A DNA stretch of 64,000 nt from Sphingosinithalassobacter tenebrarum (GCF_011057975.1 NZ_CP049109.1:1271001-1335000), one strand, 5' to 3'. Shown: positions 52,158 through 62,259, numbered from the stretch's first letter. Numbers and translations are program-made. The notes: a model not told the origin generated them from the sequence alone.

Positions 52158-52850
52158 TCAAACCCCCGAATCGAGCGAATAGCCCGCCGAGCGCACCGTG
52201 CGGATGATGTCGGGGCGACCGTTGATGTTGATCGCCTTGCGCAGCCGCCGAATGTGCACATCGACGGTGCGCGATTCGATATCGGCATCATGCCCCCATA
52301 CCGCGTCGAGAAGCCGTTCGCGCGAAAAGACCCAGCCGGGATGTTCGAGGAAATGCTTGAGCAGGCGAAACTCGGTCGGGCCAAGCGGGATCACTTCCCC
52401 GCCGCGGCGCACCTTGTGCCCCACCGTGTCCATTTCGATGTCGCCATAGGTCAGCTGCTCGCCGGCAAGGGCGGGGCGCACGCGACGCAGCACTGCGTTT
52501 ACGCGCGCCACCAGTTCGCGTGGGGAGAAGGGCTTGGTGACGTAATCGTCAGCGCCGGTTTCGAGGCCGCGAACGCGATCCTCTTCCTCGCCGCGCGCGG
52601 TGAGCATGATGATGGGCACGTTCGCCGTGTCCGCCGAACGGCGAAGCCGACGGCACACTTCGATGCCGGACAGGCTTTCCACCATCCAGTCGAGCAGCAC
52701 GATGTCCGGCGCCGATTCCTTGGCGAGCAGCAGGGCTTCCTCGCCGTCCGGCGTCTGCCGGACGTCGAAATCCTCACGCTTGAAATGATAGGTGAGAAGT
52801 TCCGCCAGCGCGGCGTCGTCCTCGACCAGCAGCATCTTCACGCGAGCCAT
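52158..52850 (-). CDS. phoB: phosphate response regulator PhoB
   Basis: A 230-residue OmpR-type response regulator. The receiver has LLVEDDAALAELLTYHFKRE, the phosphoacceptor Asp in DIVLLDWMVESLSG and Lys in DDYVTKPFSPRELVAR. The winged helix includes LGPTEFRLLKHFLEHPGWVF and DVHIRRLRKAIN. It is the last gene of the pst-phoU-phoB cluster and controls the phosphate regulon together with the PhoR encoded at 58279. Confidence 0.95.
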   Translation of the reverse strand: MARVKMLLVEDDAALAELLTYHFKREDFDVRQTPDGEEALLLAKESAPDIVLLDWMVESLSGIEVCRRLRRSADTANVPIIMLTARGEEEDRVRGLETGADDYVTKPFSPRELVARVNAVLRRVRPALAGEQLTYGDIEMDTVGHKVRRGGEVIPLGPTEFRLLKHFLEHPGWVFSRERLLDAVWGHDADIESRTVDVHIRRLRKAININGRPDIIRTVRSAGYSLDSGV

Positions 52851-52866
52851 CTAATTTCCTGTCGAT

Positions 52867-53565
52867 TCAGTTGGACAGCGGACTGTCGCCGCGTTCGCGC
52901 TCGTCCATATGTTCCCCGGTCGCGGCGTAATAGACCATTTCGGCGACATTGGTGGCATGGTCGCCGATCCGTTCGAGATTCTTGGCAACGAACAGCAGGT
53001 GCGCCACCTGCGTGATGCTCTTCGGATTTTCCATCATGAACGTCACCAGCGCGCGGAAAATCGAATTGTAGAAATCGTCGACTGTCTTGTCGCGCTTGCA
53101 GACCGCGATCGCGGTTTCGGCATCGCGCGCGGCAAAGGCATCGAGCACGTCACGTAGCATGTCGCTGGTGATCGCCGCCATTGCCGGCAGCACCGACAGC
53201 GGTTCGATCGTGCCGTGATCCTCGATGATCGCGACACGCTTCGCAATATTCTTGGCATAGTCGCCCGCGCGTTCGAGCACGCTGGCGATTTTCAGCGCCG
53301 CGACGATTTCGCGCAGATCGTCCGCCATCGGGGCACGCAGCGCGATCAGCCGGATCGCCAGCCGTTCGATTTCGCTTTCGATATCGTCGATCCGCTGGTC
53401 GCCCGCAATGATGTCGCGCGCCAGCTGGAGGTCATGCTTTTTCAGCGCGTCGATCGCGCCGGTGACGGCCTGTTCGGCAAGGCCACCCATCTGCGCGACC
53501 AGGCCGCGCAGCTGCGTAAGTTCCTCGTCGAATGCCTTGACGGTATGTTCGTTCAAGCTGGCCAT
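52867..53565 (-). CDS. phoU: phosphate signalling protein PhoU
   Basis: A 232-residue protein made of two three-helix PhoU repeats with metal-binding patterns (LREIVAALKIASVLERAGDY; AHLLFVAKNLERIGDHATNV). It links Pst transporter activity to PhoR inhibition. The ATG at 53565 (MASLNEHTV) has GGAGAAGGAG just upstream; a longer frame is spurious. Confidence 0.95.
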   Translation of the reverse strand: MASLNEHTVKAFDEELTQLRGLVAQMGGLAEQAVTGAIDALKKHDLQLARDIIAGDQRIDDIESEIERLAIRLIALRAPMADDLREIVAALKIASVLERAGDYAKNIAKRVAIIEDHGTIEPLSVLPAMAAITSDMLRDVLDAFAARDAETAIAVCKRDKTVDDFYNSIFRALVTFMMENPKSITQVAHLLFVAKNLERIGDHATNVAEMVYYAATGEHMDERERGDSPLSN

Positions 53566-53588
53566 CTCCTTCTCCGGTTTCGCGCGGC

Positions 53589-54416
53589 TCAGCCGTAGCG
53601 GCCGGTGATGTAATCCTTCGTCCGCTCTTCGCGCGGATTGGTGAAAATGTCGGACGTCACACCATATTCCACAAGGTTTCCGAGGTGGAAAAACGCCGTG
53701 CGCTGCGAAACGCGTGCTGCCTGTTGCATATTGTGCGTGACGATCACGATTGCGTAATTGCCCCGCAATTCGTGGATCAGTTCCTCGATCTTGGCGGTCG
53801 CGATGGGGTCGAGTGCCGAGCAGGGCTCGTCCATCAGAATGACTTCGGGATCGACGGCAATGGCACGCGCGATGCACAGCCGCTGCTGCTGGCCGCCCGA
53901 CATGGCGGTCCCGCTGTCGGTCAGGCGATCCTTGACTTCCTCCCACAGGCCGGCGCGCTTCAGCGAGCGTTCGACGATCTGGTCCATGTCGGCCTTGGAA
54001 GCCGCCAGCCCGTGGATGCGCGGGCCGTATGCGACATTCTCGTAGATCGACTTGGGAAAAGGATTGGGCTTCTGAAACACCATGCCGACGCGCGCGCGCA
54101 ACTGCACCACGTCCATCGACGGGGCGTAGATATCTTCGCCGTCCAGCGTGATCTGCCCCTCGACGCGCGCAGCCGCGATCGTGTCGTTCATCCGGTTCAT
54201 CGTCCGCAGGAACGTCGATTTGCCGCAGCCCGACGGACCGATGAATGCCGTTACATGGTCCATGTCGATGTCGATCGACACGCCTTTGATGGCGTGCGTC
54301 GCGCCGTAATAGACGTGAACGTCGCGCGCGGTCATCTTGATCGGCGCGGTCGTATCGACCGCGTCCGCATTCTCGCGGGCCGTCTGGGCGAGGTCAGTGT
54401 CGGTCAGATCATTCAC
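53589..54416 (-). CDS. pstB: phosphate ABC transporter ATP-binding protein
   Basis: A 275-residue ATPase. Walker A is [14 protein letters not shown], the signature is [16 protein letters not shown], Walker B is [15 protein letters not shown] and the His switch follows at [14 protein letters not shown]. Overlaps pstA by four bases. Confidence 0.96.
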   Translation of the reverse strand: MNDLTDTDLAQTARENADAVDTTAPIKMTARDVHVYYGATHAIKGVSIDIDMDHVTAFIGPSGCGKSTFLRTMNRMNDTIAAARVEGQITLDGEDIYAPSMDVVQLRARVGMVFQKPNPFPKSIYENVAYGPRIHGLAASKADMDQIVERSLKRAGLWEEVKDRLTDSGTAMSGGQQQRLCIARAIAVDPEVILMDEPCSALDPIATAKIEELIHELRGNYAIVIVTHNMQQAARVSQRTAFFHLGNLVEYGVTSDIFTNPREERTKDYITGRYG

Positions 54417-55741
54417 CAGCGAGTCTCGAATTTGTTGCGTAGGTAGATGGCGAGGGCGTTCATCGCGAGGAGGAACAGCAGCAGCACGATAATAGCCGCA
54501 GAAGTCTTTTCGACGAAACCGCGGCTGACTTCATCGGACCAGAGGAAAATCTGGACCGGCAGCACCGTGGCCTTGTCGGTCAGCGTGTCGGGCGGCGTGG
54601 CGATGAAGGCGCGCATGCCGACAAGCAGCAGCGGCGCGGTTTCGCCCAGCGCGCGCGCCATGCCGATGATCGTTCCGGTCAGGATGCCTGGCAATGCCAG
54701 CGGCAGGACGTGGTGAAACACAACCTGCACCTTGCTGGCGCCGATGCCGAGCGCGGCGTCGCGGATCGAAGGCGGAACCGCCTTGATCGCATTGCGGCTG
54801 GCGATGACGATGACGGGCATGATCATCAGCGCGAGGGTCAGACCGCCGACCAGCGCTGCAGAGCGCGGCAGCAGCGGGCCGAATTTCTGCCCGAACAGTG
54901 TCCAGCTGCCGAGGAACACGGCAAGGCCGAGCAGGCCGAAGATGATCGAAGGGACCGCGGCGAGATTGTTGATCGACACCTCGACCAGGTCGGTCCAGCG
55001 GTTCTTCGGAGCATATTCCTCGAGATAGATCGCCGATAGCACGCCGATCGGAAAGGCGATGATGAACGTCACGAACATCGTGAACAGCGAGCCCTTGAGC
55101 GCGCCCCAGATGCCCACCTGGGTCGGGTCGGTCGAGTCCGAAGCGCTCAGGAACTGCCAGTTGAAGCCTTCGCCGATCGCACCCTCCGCCTGAAGCTGCG
55201 CTACCGCGGCCTCGGCTTCTGGCGAGCCTTCCTCGCTTACTGCGCGATCGATCTCGGCCGAAGCGGGAACGCTGATCACAGCCTGCCGATCGAGCAGCGA
55301 CGGATCGTCCTTGATCGCCTCCCGGACCGAAAGCCACGCATTTTCGGAGATGAATTCCTCGCCGCCCGGTCCGAAGGCGATCACCGCAGCTGTACTCACG
55401 GTGTTTTCGAGGCCCGCGCCCGAAAGCGCCAGATCGGCGCCGGGTTTGCTCAGCGACTCCTTGTCGACTTCCATGCCGGTCTGCGGGAAATTGATGGGCA
55501 GGGCGATTTCGGTGCGGAAGAAACCGCCGAAACCCTGCGACACCATCGTTACCAGCAGAAAGGCGAGGAAGGCGGCCGACATCACCACGGCAGCCAGCCC
55601 GAGCAGCTTGAACCGGCGTTCCTTGGCGTAACGCTTGCGGATGCGGCGACGCATCGCATCGGTCGTCCAGTCGGTCGGCTTGCGCGCGGGCGCCGCGTCG
55701 CCGCCGGCGCTCGGCAGTTCGGGCATCAGCGGATCACTCAT
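54413..55741 (-). CDS. pstA: phosphate ABC transporter permease PstA
   Basis: A 442-residue permease, longer than the E. coli protein because of an N-terminal extension and a periplasmic insert of about 150 residues after the first helix. The permease motif is [20 protein letters not shown] followed by [20 protein letters not shown]. It overlaps pstC and pstB, forming a tight operon. Confidence 0.93.
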   Translation of the reverse strand: MSDPLMPELPSAGGDAAPARKPTDWTTDAMRRRIRKRYAKERRFKLLGLAAVVMSAAFLAFLLVTMVSQGFGGFFRTEIALPINFPQTGMEVDKESLSKPGADLALSGAGLENTVSTAAVIAFGPGGEEFISENAWLSVREAIKDDPSLLDRQAVISVPASAEIDRAVSEEGSPEAEAAVAQLQAEGAIGEGFNWQFLSASDSTDPTQVGIWGALKGSLFTMFVTFIIAFPIGVLSAIYLEEYAPKNRWTDLVEVSINNLAAVPSIIFGLLGLAVFLGSWTLFGQKFGPLLPRSAALVGGLTLALMIMPVIVIASRNAIKAVPPSIRDAALGIGASKVQVVFHHVLPLALPGILTGTIIGMARALGETAPLLLVGMRAFIATPPDTLTDKATVLPVQIFLWSDEVSRGFVEKTSAAIIVLLLFLLAMNALAIYLRNKFETRW

Positions 55742-57110
55742 ATGCTTCCCGGTATTTCTTCACGACGCGCAGTGCGACGATGTTGAGTGCAAGCGTCACC
55801 AGGAACAGAGTGAGGCCGAGCGCAAAGGCGGCGAGCGTCTTGGGACTGTCGAAGGCCGCGTCCCCGGTCAGCAGGTCGACGATCTGCTTGGTGACGGTGG
55901 TGGTGCTGTCGAAGGGGTTGAGCGTGATGTTCGCTGCGCCCGAGGCGGCCATCACCACGATCATCGTTTCGCCGATCGCGCGGCTGACCGCGAGCAGCAC
56001 GCCCGCGACGACGCCCGGCAACGCGGCGGGAACCAGCACCCGCCCGATCGTCTCGCTGGTGGTCGCACCGAGCGCAAGGCTGCCGTCGCGCATCGCGGTC
56101 GGTACCGCCGCGATCGAATCGTCGGCCATCGAGGAAACGAACGGGATGATCATCACGCCCATCACCACGCCGGCCGCCAGCGCGCTTTCGGAAGAGGCGA
56201 ATTCCATGCCCAGCATGACGGCGAGGTCGCGCACCGCCGGCGCCACGGTGAGCGCCGCGAAATAGCCGTACACCACGGTCGGTACGCCCGCGAGGATCTC
56301 GAGGATCGGCTTCATCCAGCGACGCACGCGCGGCGCGGCATATTGGGTGAGGTAGATCGCGCTCATCAGGCCGAAGGGGATGGCGACGAGCATCGCGATC
56401 ACCGCGCCGATGAAGAAGGTGCCCCAGAAGAGCGGTACCGCGCCCAGCGATGCCCCCGGATCGGTCGAATCGATTACCTGCGGCGCCCAATGGGTGCCGA
56501 ACAGGAAGTCGGTGACCGGCACCATCGAGAAGAAGCGCAGCGATTCGCGAACCAGCGACAGGAAGATGCCGAGCGTCGTCAGGATCGCGATCAGCGATGC
56601 CAGCATCAGCATCACCATGATAATCCGCTCCACGCGCGTGCGTGCTTCGAAGCCCGCCCGGATTCGCGTGAACCCGAAGGCGCCGCCTGCGAATGCCAGC
56701 AACAGCGCGACCAGCGTGCCCATCCAGGCATAATGCGACTGAGCTTCGGCCATTGCCGGGGCGAGCTGTTCTGCAAGCGGATTGAACGCGCCCATTCCGG
56801 GATTTGCGGCGAGCCGTCGCGCCTCGGCCAGGATCGCCTGCCGCTCGAAATCGAAATCGGGAAGCTGCGCCGCGGCGGGATGCGCCATCACCGCCTGTGA
56901 AACCAGTCCGGGCTCGATCATCGACCAGGCGAGCAGGAACAGGATCGGCGGAATCACGGTCCACAGCGCCACATACCAGCCATGCTGGGCCGGCAGCGAA
57001 TGCAGCCGGCGTCGGCCGCCGCGATCGAAACGAGTCGCGCGCGCCCGGGCGGTGAGCCAGCCAATCAGGCCAAGGCCCACGATCAGAAAGACCAAAGTTG
57101 AAAATGTCAC
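55734..57110 (-). CDS. pstC: phosphate ABC transporter permease PstC
   Basis: A 458-residue permease with extra N-terminal helices. The EAA-type motif is MRDGSLALGATTSETIGRVL followed by VPAALPGVVAGVLLAVSRAI. It lies 45 bases downstream of pstS and overlaps pstA by eight bases. Confidence 0.93.
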   Translation of the reverse strand: MTFSTLVFLIVGLGLIGWLTARARATRFDRGGRRRLHSLPAQHGWYVALWTVIPPILFLLAWSMIEPGLVSQAVMAHPAAAQLPDFDFERQAILAEARRLAANPGMGAFNPLAEQLAPAMAEAQSHYAWMGTLVALLLAFAGGAFGFTRIRAGFEARTRVERIIMVMLMLASLIAILTTLGIFLSLVRESLRFFSMVPVTDFLFGTHWAPQVIDSTDPGASLGAVPLFWGTFFIGAVIAMLVAIPFGLMSAIYLTQYAAPRVRRWMKPILEILAGVPTVVYGYFAALTVAPAVRDLAVMLGMEFASSESALAAGVVMGVMIIPFVSSMADDSIAAVPTAMRDGSLALGATTSETIGRVLVPAALPGVVAGVLLAVSRAIGETMIVVMAASGAANITLNPFDSTTTVTKQIVDLLTGDAAFDSPKTLAAFALGLTLFLVTLALNIVALRVVKKYREAYE

Positions 57111-57155
57111 TGCCGAATCGTCTCGCCTTCTGGACCGGGATGAAGCTGCTTTGGC

Positions 57156-58187
57156 CTATTCCAGGGTATTCGGATCAAGCGGAATCTGTTGCTCGATAAC
57201 GTTGGAAGCCTGATCGCGCACGCTTTGCGGCGCCGCGATCAGCCCGCGCTTTACCAGATCACCGTCCGGGCCCCACATCGTCGAATAGAGGCGCAGGAAT
57301 TCCTTGAGACCCGGTACCGCGTTGAGATGCTTGCTCTTCACATAGATGAACAGCGGCCGTGCGCCCGGGTAGCTGCCGCCGGCGATGGTTTCATAGGTGG
57401 GAGCGACACCCTCGATCGGGATACCGCGCAGCCGGTCCTGATTTTCCTCAAGATAGCTGTAGCCGAAAATGCCGATCGCATTGGGATTGGCCGCCAGTTT
57501 CTGAACGATCAGATTGTCGTTCTCGCCTGCGTCGATATAGGGCCCGTCGGTACGGATCTGGATGCAGACCAGCTTCTTCTGATCGCCGGTCTGTTCCTCG
57601 ATTTCGGGAAAGGCCTCGACGCAGCCCGGCTCCATGATCAGCTCGGCAAAGGCGTCGCGCGTCCCGCTGGTCGAGGGCGGGCCGTACACCTGAATCGGGA
57701 TTTCCGGCAGGTCGGGGTTCACGTCGTGCCACGTTCGCGCGCTGTTTTCGTCCTTCCCCATCGGGTGGGCGGCGAGCGCGAGATAGATGTCCTTCTTCGT
57801 CAGTTCGAAGCTCGGGCCTTCCTGCGATTCGGCCAGCGCCACCCCGTCCATGCCGATCTGGATTTCCATCACCGGCACGACGTTGTTGTTCTGGCACTTC
57901 ATATATTCGGAAAGCTTCATCCGACGCGATGCGTTGACGAGATCGGGATAGTCGACGCCCACACCGTCGCAGAACCGCGCCATACCGCCGCCGGTGCCGG
58001 TCGATTCGATCACCGGCGCGTCGCGATTGGAGTCCTGATTGCGGAACGCTTCGGCCACGCGCGTGGTGAAGGGATAGACCGTCGAAGAGCCGACCGCAGT
58101 GATCTGCGTGCGCATGCCGCCATTCGAATCGCCACACGCCGCCAGCGTTGCCGCCAAGGTCATGGTGAGTGCCAGCCTGCCCAGCAT
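57156..58187 (-). CDS. pstS: phosphate ABC transporter substrate-binding lipoprotein
   Basis: A 343-residue PBP-like phosphate binder. The lipobox is TLAACGDS (Cys18). The phosphate-contact loops are AVGSSTVYPFTTRVAE, ESTGTGGGMARFCDG and PPSTSGTRDAFAEL. It is the first gene of pstSCAB-phoU-phoB, with a Pho-box-like sequence about 85 bases upstream. Confidence 0.93.
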   Translation of the reverse strand: MLGRLALTMTLAATLAACGDSNGGMRTQITAVGSSTVYPFTTRVAEAFRNQDSNRDAPVIESTGTGGGMARFCDGVGVDYPDLVNASRRMKLSEYMKCQNNNVVPVMEIQIGMDGVALAESQEGPSFELTKKDIYLALAAHPMGKDENSARTWHDVNPDLPEIPIQVYGPPSTSGTRDAFAELIMEPGCVEAFPEIEEQTGDQKKLVCIQIRTDGPYIDAGENDNLIVQKLAANPNAIGIFGYSYLEENQDRLRGIPIEGVAPTYETIAGGSYPGARPLFIYVKSKHLNAVPGLKEFLRLYSTMWGPDGDLVKRGLIAAPQSVRDQASNVIEQQIPLDPNTLE

Positions 58188-58271
58188 CGCTTTTTCCTCC
58201 AGTTCCGGTGGTCGCGCGAAACGCTTTGCCGCACGAATAATACTGCCGGGCCGCGCATCGGGGATAGCGGT

Positions 58272-58290
58272 TACCGTATTATGACAAACG
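58272..58290 (-). promoter_or_regulatory. candidate Pho box upstream of pstS
   Basis: On the minus strand TTTGTCATAATACGGTAAC: a first half-site TTGTCAT matches the CTGTCAT consensus; after four bases CGGTAAC is a weaker second half. It overlaps the phoR stop and would serve the pst operon through PhoB. Confidence 0.45.
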
Positions 58291-59490
58291 ATGCTCGGGG
58301 AGCAGGATCGTCACTTGCGTCCCTTCGCCGAGCTGGCTGGCGATGTCCAGCCGACCGCGATGGCGTTCGACGATATGCTTGACGATGGCGAGGCCCAGGC
58401 CTGTGCCGCCCATTGCACGGCTGCGGCTCGAATCGATGCGATAGAAACGTTCGGTCAGGCGCGGCAGATGATCGGGGTCGATGCCTTCGCCATGATCGCA
58501 GACGCGCAGGCGCACCATGCCGCCGCGCTGCGATTCGAGCGAGATTTCGACCGGGGTTCCCGGGCGTCCGTATTTCATTGCGTTGCTGACGATGTTGTGG
58601 AGCAGCTGCGACAGCTGCGCATGGTCGCCGCGCACCGGGGGCGCGGGCCGCAAATCGAGTTTCAGGTCGGCACCGCGTTCGGGCTTCATCGAGGTCAGTT
58701 CGTTGCGCACCTGTTCGATCAGCACGCCGAGATCGACCGACTGGTCCGGCTCGCGATATTTCTCCGCCTCGATGCGCGAGAGCGAAATCAGGTCGTCGAC
58801 CAGCCGCTGCATCCGCTTGGCTTCGTTGTGCATCACGTCGAGGAAGCGCTTGCGCGTCTTGCGGTCCTCGCCGGCTTCCTCGCCGAGCGTTTCGACATAG
58901 CCGAGCAGCGAGGCGAGCGGCGTGCGCAGTTCGTGGCTGGCGTTGGCGACGAAATCGACTCGCATCCGATCGGCCGCATAACTGCCGGTGCGATCGACCA
59001 GATGGACGATGCGTTCGCCGCTCGAAAGCGTGCGGATGCGCATCTCCCAGCGCTGGTCGCGGGTGCCGAGACCGACCAGGTGGATCGGTGCGCCGGGAAT
59101 TTCCTTGCCCGGGCTGAGCAGGCGTTCGCTCGCAGCCGGGTGGCGGATCGCGAGCCGCACATCCTGTTGCAATATGTGTTCGCCCAGCAAGGCGCAGGCG
59201 GCGCGATTGGCGGCGGTTACGCGCTGTTCGCTGATCACCAGCACCGGCTCGATTATTGCTTCGATCACTTCGGGAAGCGGCGGATTCTGCTGCGGTGGCG
59301 CGGGCGGTGGCGCGGGCGGCAGCTCGGGCATCGCATCGCCCATGCCAGCGCCGACGAGCACTGCCGCCACCGCGCAGACGAGCACGACCAGGCTGGCTTC
59401 GATATCTCCGTTGACGAGCATGCTGGCAAATGCCGCCATCGCGGCGAGCCCCAGCGCCGCCAGCACGCGTTTTCCGGCCGAATCTTCCAT
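58279..59490 (-). CDS. phoR: phosphate sensor histidine kinase PhoR
   Basis: A 403-residue kinase: two N-terminal hydrophobic segments (about 9-27 and 34-52), a Pro-rich linker, a PAS-like region (VIEAIIEPVLVISEQRVTAA), the phosphoacceptor His in FVANASHELRTPLASLLGYV, and the ATPase N box HNIVSNAMKYG and G boxes DHGEGI and GGTGLGLAIVKH. Start at MEDSAGKRV by homology-like layout. It is divergent in function but same strand as pst, upstream of pstS. Confidence 0.93.
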   Translation of the reverse strand: MEDSAGKRVLAALGLAAMAAFASMLVNGDIEASLVVLVCAVAAVLVGAGMGDAMPELPPAPPPAPPQQNPPLPEVIEAIIEPVLVISEQRVTAANRAACALLGEHILQQDVRLAIRHPAASERLLSPGKEIPGAPIHLVGLGTRDQRWEMRIRTLSSGERIVHLVDRTGSYAADRMRVDFVANASHELRTPLASLLGYVETLGEEAGEDRKTRKRFLDVMHNEAKRMQRLVDDLISLSRIEAEKYREPDQSVDLGVLIEQVRNELTSMKPERGADLKLDLRPAPPVRGDHAQLSQLLHNIVSNAMKYGRPGTPVEISLESQRGGMVRLRVCDHGEGIDPDHLPRLTERFYRIDSSRSRAMGGTGLGLAIVKHIVERHRGRLDIASQLGEGTQVTILLPEHRLS

Positions 59491-59588
59491 GCGCGCTCTA
59501 CTAGGATGGCTTTCCGCTTCGGGGAAGGCGCGCGATGGGGTCGCGCATTTACGATTGCGAAAGAGGCGCTGGCGCATGAAAAGGCGTC

Positions 59589-59999
59589 ATGGCCGACGAC
59601 CAATCAGAACCAGGCGGCAAGCCGACCGCGCCTGCGAATGCGGGGCGGCGCGCGCTGATGCTCGGCGCGGCAGGTGCGACGGCGATCGTTTCGATTCGTC
59701 CGGCGCTGGCGCAAACCAGCGCCTCGGTGCTCAATTGCGAGATTCCGGTGCCCGATCCGGGCCGCGCGGGCATGTATATCGCCGCCGACGGATCTCTGGT
59801 GCCCGCGGGTACGCCGGGTGCCTATCCGCCGCCGGGCATGGCGTTCAAGGGCGAGGACGTGAAGCGCGCGCTCAACGGCGGGATGCTGCCGGGCACCGAT
59901 TACGAGACCAACCGCGCCTACACCAATTACATCCGTCGGCTGCAGCAGGGGACGAGCGGCTTTACCTGCTTCGCCTCGCTGCAGATGCCGCGGGGGTAG
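59589..59999 (+). CDS. twin-arginine-type exported small protein near the HPr-rel-A locus
   Basis: A 136-residue protein: the N-terminal NAGRRALMLGAAGATAIVSI is a twin-arginine-like signal with cleavage near ALAQ. The mature domain (EIPVPDPGRAGMYIAADGSL; GEDVKRALNGGMLPGTDYET) has two cysteines, one close to the end (GFTCFASLQMPRG). It lies upstream of, and on the same strand as, a PqqD-like/HprK-like/nucleotidyltransferase operon, making it a candidate substrate or partner. No family is recognised. Confidence 0.6.
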   Translation: MADDQSEPGGKPTAPANAGRRALMLGAAGATAIVSIRPALAQTSASVLNCEIPVPDPGRAGMYIAADGSLVPAGTPGAYPPPGMAFKGEDVKRALNGGMLPGTDYETNRAYTNYIRRLQQGTSGFTCFASLQMPRG

Positions 60000-60028
60000 G
60001 ATCGGCCTGAAGACCACCATGCCTGCTG

Positions 60029-60111
60029 GGTCTGAGCTTGTCGAAGCCCCGTATTTTCCTTGTCGAGACGCATGAAGAAGAACAGTCCTTCGACAGGCTC
60101 AGGGCAAACGG
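60029..60111. repeat. REP-like palindrome pair
   Basis: GGTCTGAGCTTGTCGAAGCC (60029-60048) and TCCTTCGACAGGCTCAGGGC (60086-60105) are inverted copies of the repeat seen at 1908-2050. The second runs directly into the ribosome-binding site of the next gene. Confidence 0.75.
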
Positions 60112-60119
60112 AGGTCGAG

Positions 60120-60398
60120 GTGAACGAGAGCCCTTTTTATCTCGCCGCCGCATCCGAAACACTCCGCATCGTGCCGCTCGACACGCTGACCGTCCTCTAT
60201 CACCGCGCATCGGGGATGACGCATGTCGTAGACTCGCCGGTGCCGGAAATCCTCGAAACGCTGGGCAACGAAGCCATGACAAGCGTCGACCTGCTCGCGC
60301 GGCTTTCCGAGCGGTTCGATCTGGGCGATGCCGATCCGGCAACGCTCGCGCTGCGGCTCGACGAAATGGTCGCCTCCGGGCTGGTGGAGCGGCGATGA
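60120..60398 (+). CDS. HPr-rel-A system PqqD-like protein
   Basis: A 92-residue PqqD-fold protein (IVPLDTLTVLYHRASGMTHV; DLLARLSERFDLGDADPATL; LDEMVASGLVERR). PqqD proteins present precursor peptides to modifying enzymes. GTG at 60120 is the preferred start because GGAGG lies five bases ahead; upstream codons belong to the REP-like repeat. Overlaps the HprK-like gene by four bases. Confidence 0.82.
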   Translation: MNESPFYLAAASETLRIVPLDTLTVLYHRASGMTHVVDSPVPEILETLGNEAMTSVDLLARLSERFDLGDADPATLALRLDEMVASGLVERR

Positions 60399-61255
60399 GG
60401 CACGTCACTACGCTTCGCATCGGCCCGATCGGCTTTCGGATCGGCAGCGACTGGCGCGCGCCGATCGCCGAAGTCGAACGGCTCTATGCCGAATATCCGA
60501 AGCCCGACGACGGGATCGCCGATTTCAACGTCCATCTGTTCGCCGCGCGGCCGTGGCGGCGGGTGCTGCGCCCTTCGGTGCATATCGGCGGCGATTTCGT
60601 CATTCCCGATGCCGCGCCGCTGCCGCTCGCGCAGGGGCTGCTCGCCGCCGAAATGGGGATGAACCTGCAGATGGCGCTCGGCCAGCGGCGCTATCTGCTG
60701 CTCCACGCCGCAGCCGCCGAGCGCGACGGGCATGCGGTGCTGATGACGGGCATTTCCGGGGCGGGCAAATCGACGCTCGCGGCGTTGCTGATGGCGCGCG
60801 GCTGGCGGTTGATGGGTGACGAATTCGCGCTGATCGATCCCGAGACGGGGCTGGTCCACGGTTTTCCCCGGCTAGTGAGCCTCAAGAACGAAGCGATCGA
60901 GGTGGTCGAGAAGGCGCTGCCCGCCGCCGGGTTCGGCCCGCGGATGAAAGGCACGCCCAAGGGCACGATCCGGCATCTGGTGCCCGACAGTCGCGCGGTG
61001 GAGGCGATGGTGAAGCCCGCCGAGGCGGCGCTGATCCTTTTTCCGAGCTTCGGCCATGAAGCGGCCGAACGGCCGGTGCTGCCGAGCGAGGCGTTCGTGC
61101 GGCTGACGCAAGCTTCGACCAACTATACCAAGCTCGCCGAGCGCGGGTTCGATGCGCTCACCCGGTTGGTGCGAACCGTGCCTGCTCGCGCGCTCGATTA
61201 TCCCGATGCCGATACCGCTCTCGCGCAGGTCGACCGGCTGTGGCGCGCGCTGTGA
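60395..61255 (+). CDS. HprK-related kinase A
   Basis: A 286-residue protein related to HPr(Ser) kinase. The P-loop is TGISGAGKSTLAALLMARG, followed by LMGDEFALIDPETGLVHGFP (HprK-like Asp/Glu motif) and PKGTIRHLVPDSRAV. No phosphotransferase genes are near, so the target is probably not HPr. Overlaps the PqqD-like gene upstream and the nucleotidyltransferase gene downstream (GTGA). Confidence 0.85.
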   Translation: MRHVTTLRIGPIGFRIGSDWRAPIAEVERLYAEYPKPDDGIADFNVHLFAARPWRRVLRPSVHIGGDFVIPDAAPLPLAQGLLAAEMGMNLQMALGQRRYLLLHAAAAERDGHAVLMTGISGAGKSTLAALLMARGWRLMGDEFALIDPETGLVHGFPRLVSLKNEAIEVVEKALPAAGFGPRMKGTPKGTIRHLVPDSRAVEAMVKPAEAALILFPSFGHEAAERPVLPSEAFVRLTQASTNYTKLAERGFDALTRLVRTVPARALDYPDADTALAQVDRLWRAL

Positions 61256-62259
61256 GCCCTGCGATGCGCCTCGTCACCGCGCTGCGGCAACCGGAGCGCG
61301 CGACGGCACTCGATGCCGCGGGCTGGAATTCGCTGATCGCCGTCGCCCGGGCGGAGCAGTTGATCGGCACGCTGGCATGGCAGGTCGAAGGGCTCGACGT
61401 GCCGCCCGCCGCCGCCCGCATCCTCGCCGATGCGCGCGCTTCGGCCGAGCAGGGGCGCACCGCCGCGCTGTGGGAAGCCGAAATGGCGCAGCGCGCGCTG
61501 GCGCCGACGGGCGTGCCGCTGGTGCTGCTCAAGGGCACGGCGTTCGTCGCGGCGGGGCTGGCGGCGGGGCAGGGGCGGCATATCGGCGATCTCGACATTC
61601 TCGTGCCCCGCGACCGGATGGACGAGGCCGAAGCCGCGATCCTTGGGGCGGGCTGGGAATGGGTGAAGCCGGATCCCTATGACGATGCCTATTATCGCCA
61701 GTGGATGCATGAACTGCCGCCGCTGATCCACCGCGAACGCGACCGGATGATCGACGTGCATCACACGGTGCTACCGCTCACGGCCAGGATCACGCCGGAT
61801 GCCGCGGCGATGCTGGCCGACAGCGTTGCACTGGAAAACGGGATGCGGGTGCTGAGCCCCAACGATATGCTCTGTCACGCTGCCGCGCATCTGTTCGCCG
61901 ACGGCGATCTGGCGGGAGGCCTGCGCAATTTGTGGGATATTCACTGCCTGATGGGGGAATATGGCAGCGAGGGGCTGGCCGAGCGTGCCGCGCATCACGG
62001 GCTGGGCACGGCGATGGCGCGGGCCGGGCGGCTGACGCACCATCTTTTTGGCACCGATGTGCCCGATGCGTGGCGCGCACTGACGGCGCTGGACCGCCCC
62101 TATATCCGCCGCCTGCTCTCGCGCGACGCGTGGGGCCGCCGTTCGCGTAAGCTTACCGAGCTCGGCTTCTACATGCGCGGCCACTTGCTCCGCATGCCGC
62201 CGGCGATGCTGGCGCGGCATTTATGGACCAAATTCCGCAAGGGATATCGCCCGGTCTGA
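61252..62259 (+). CDS. nucleotidyltransferase-fold protein of the HPr-rel-A locus
   Basis: A 335-residue protein of the uncharacterised nucleotidyltransferase (NTP_transf_5) type. The active-site-like pattern is VLLKGTAFVAAGLAAGQGRH with IGDLDILVPRDRMD; IDVHHTVLPLTARI and a helical C-terminal half follow. Start is GTG at 61252 overlapping the kinase stop, or ATG at 61264. Cotranscription with the PqqD-like and HprK-like genes suggests a common modification pathway. Confidence 0.8.
   Translation: MSPAMRLVTALRQPERATALDAAGWNSLIAVARAEQLIGTLAWQVEGLDVPPAAARILADARASAEQGRTAALWEAEMAQRALAPTGVPLVLLKGTAFVAAGLAAGQGRHIGDLDILVPRDRMDEAEAAILGAGWEWVKPDPYDDAYYRQWMHELPPLIHRERDRMIDVHHTVLPLTARITPDAAAMLADSVALENGMRVLSPNDMLCHAAAHLFADGDLAGGLRNLWDIHCLMGEYGSEGLAERAAHHGLGTAMARAGRLTHHLFGTDVPDAWRALTALDRPYIRRLLSRDAWGRRSRKLTELGFYMRGHLLRMPPAMLARHLWTKFRKGYRPV

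Noticed and set aside
61430..61666. Arg-rich frames opposite or within high-GC core genes
   Set aside because: They are alternative-phase reading of well-supported genes, typical of high-GC DNA.
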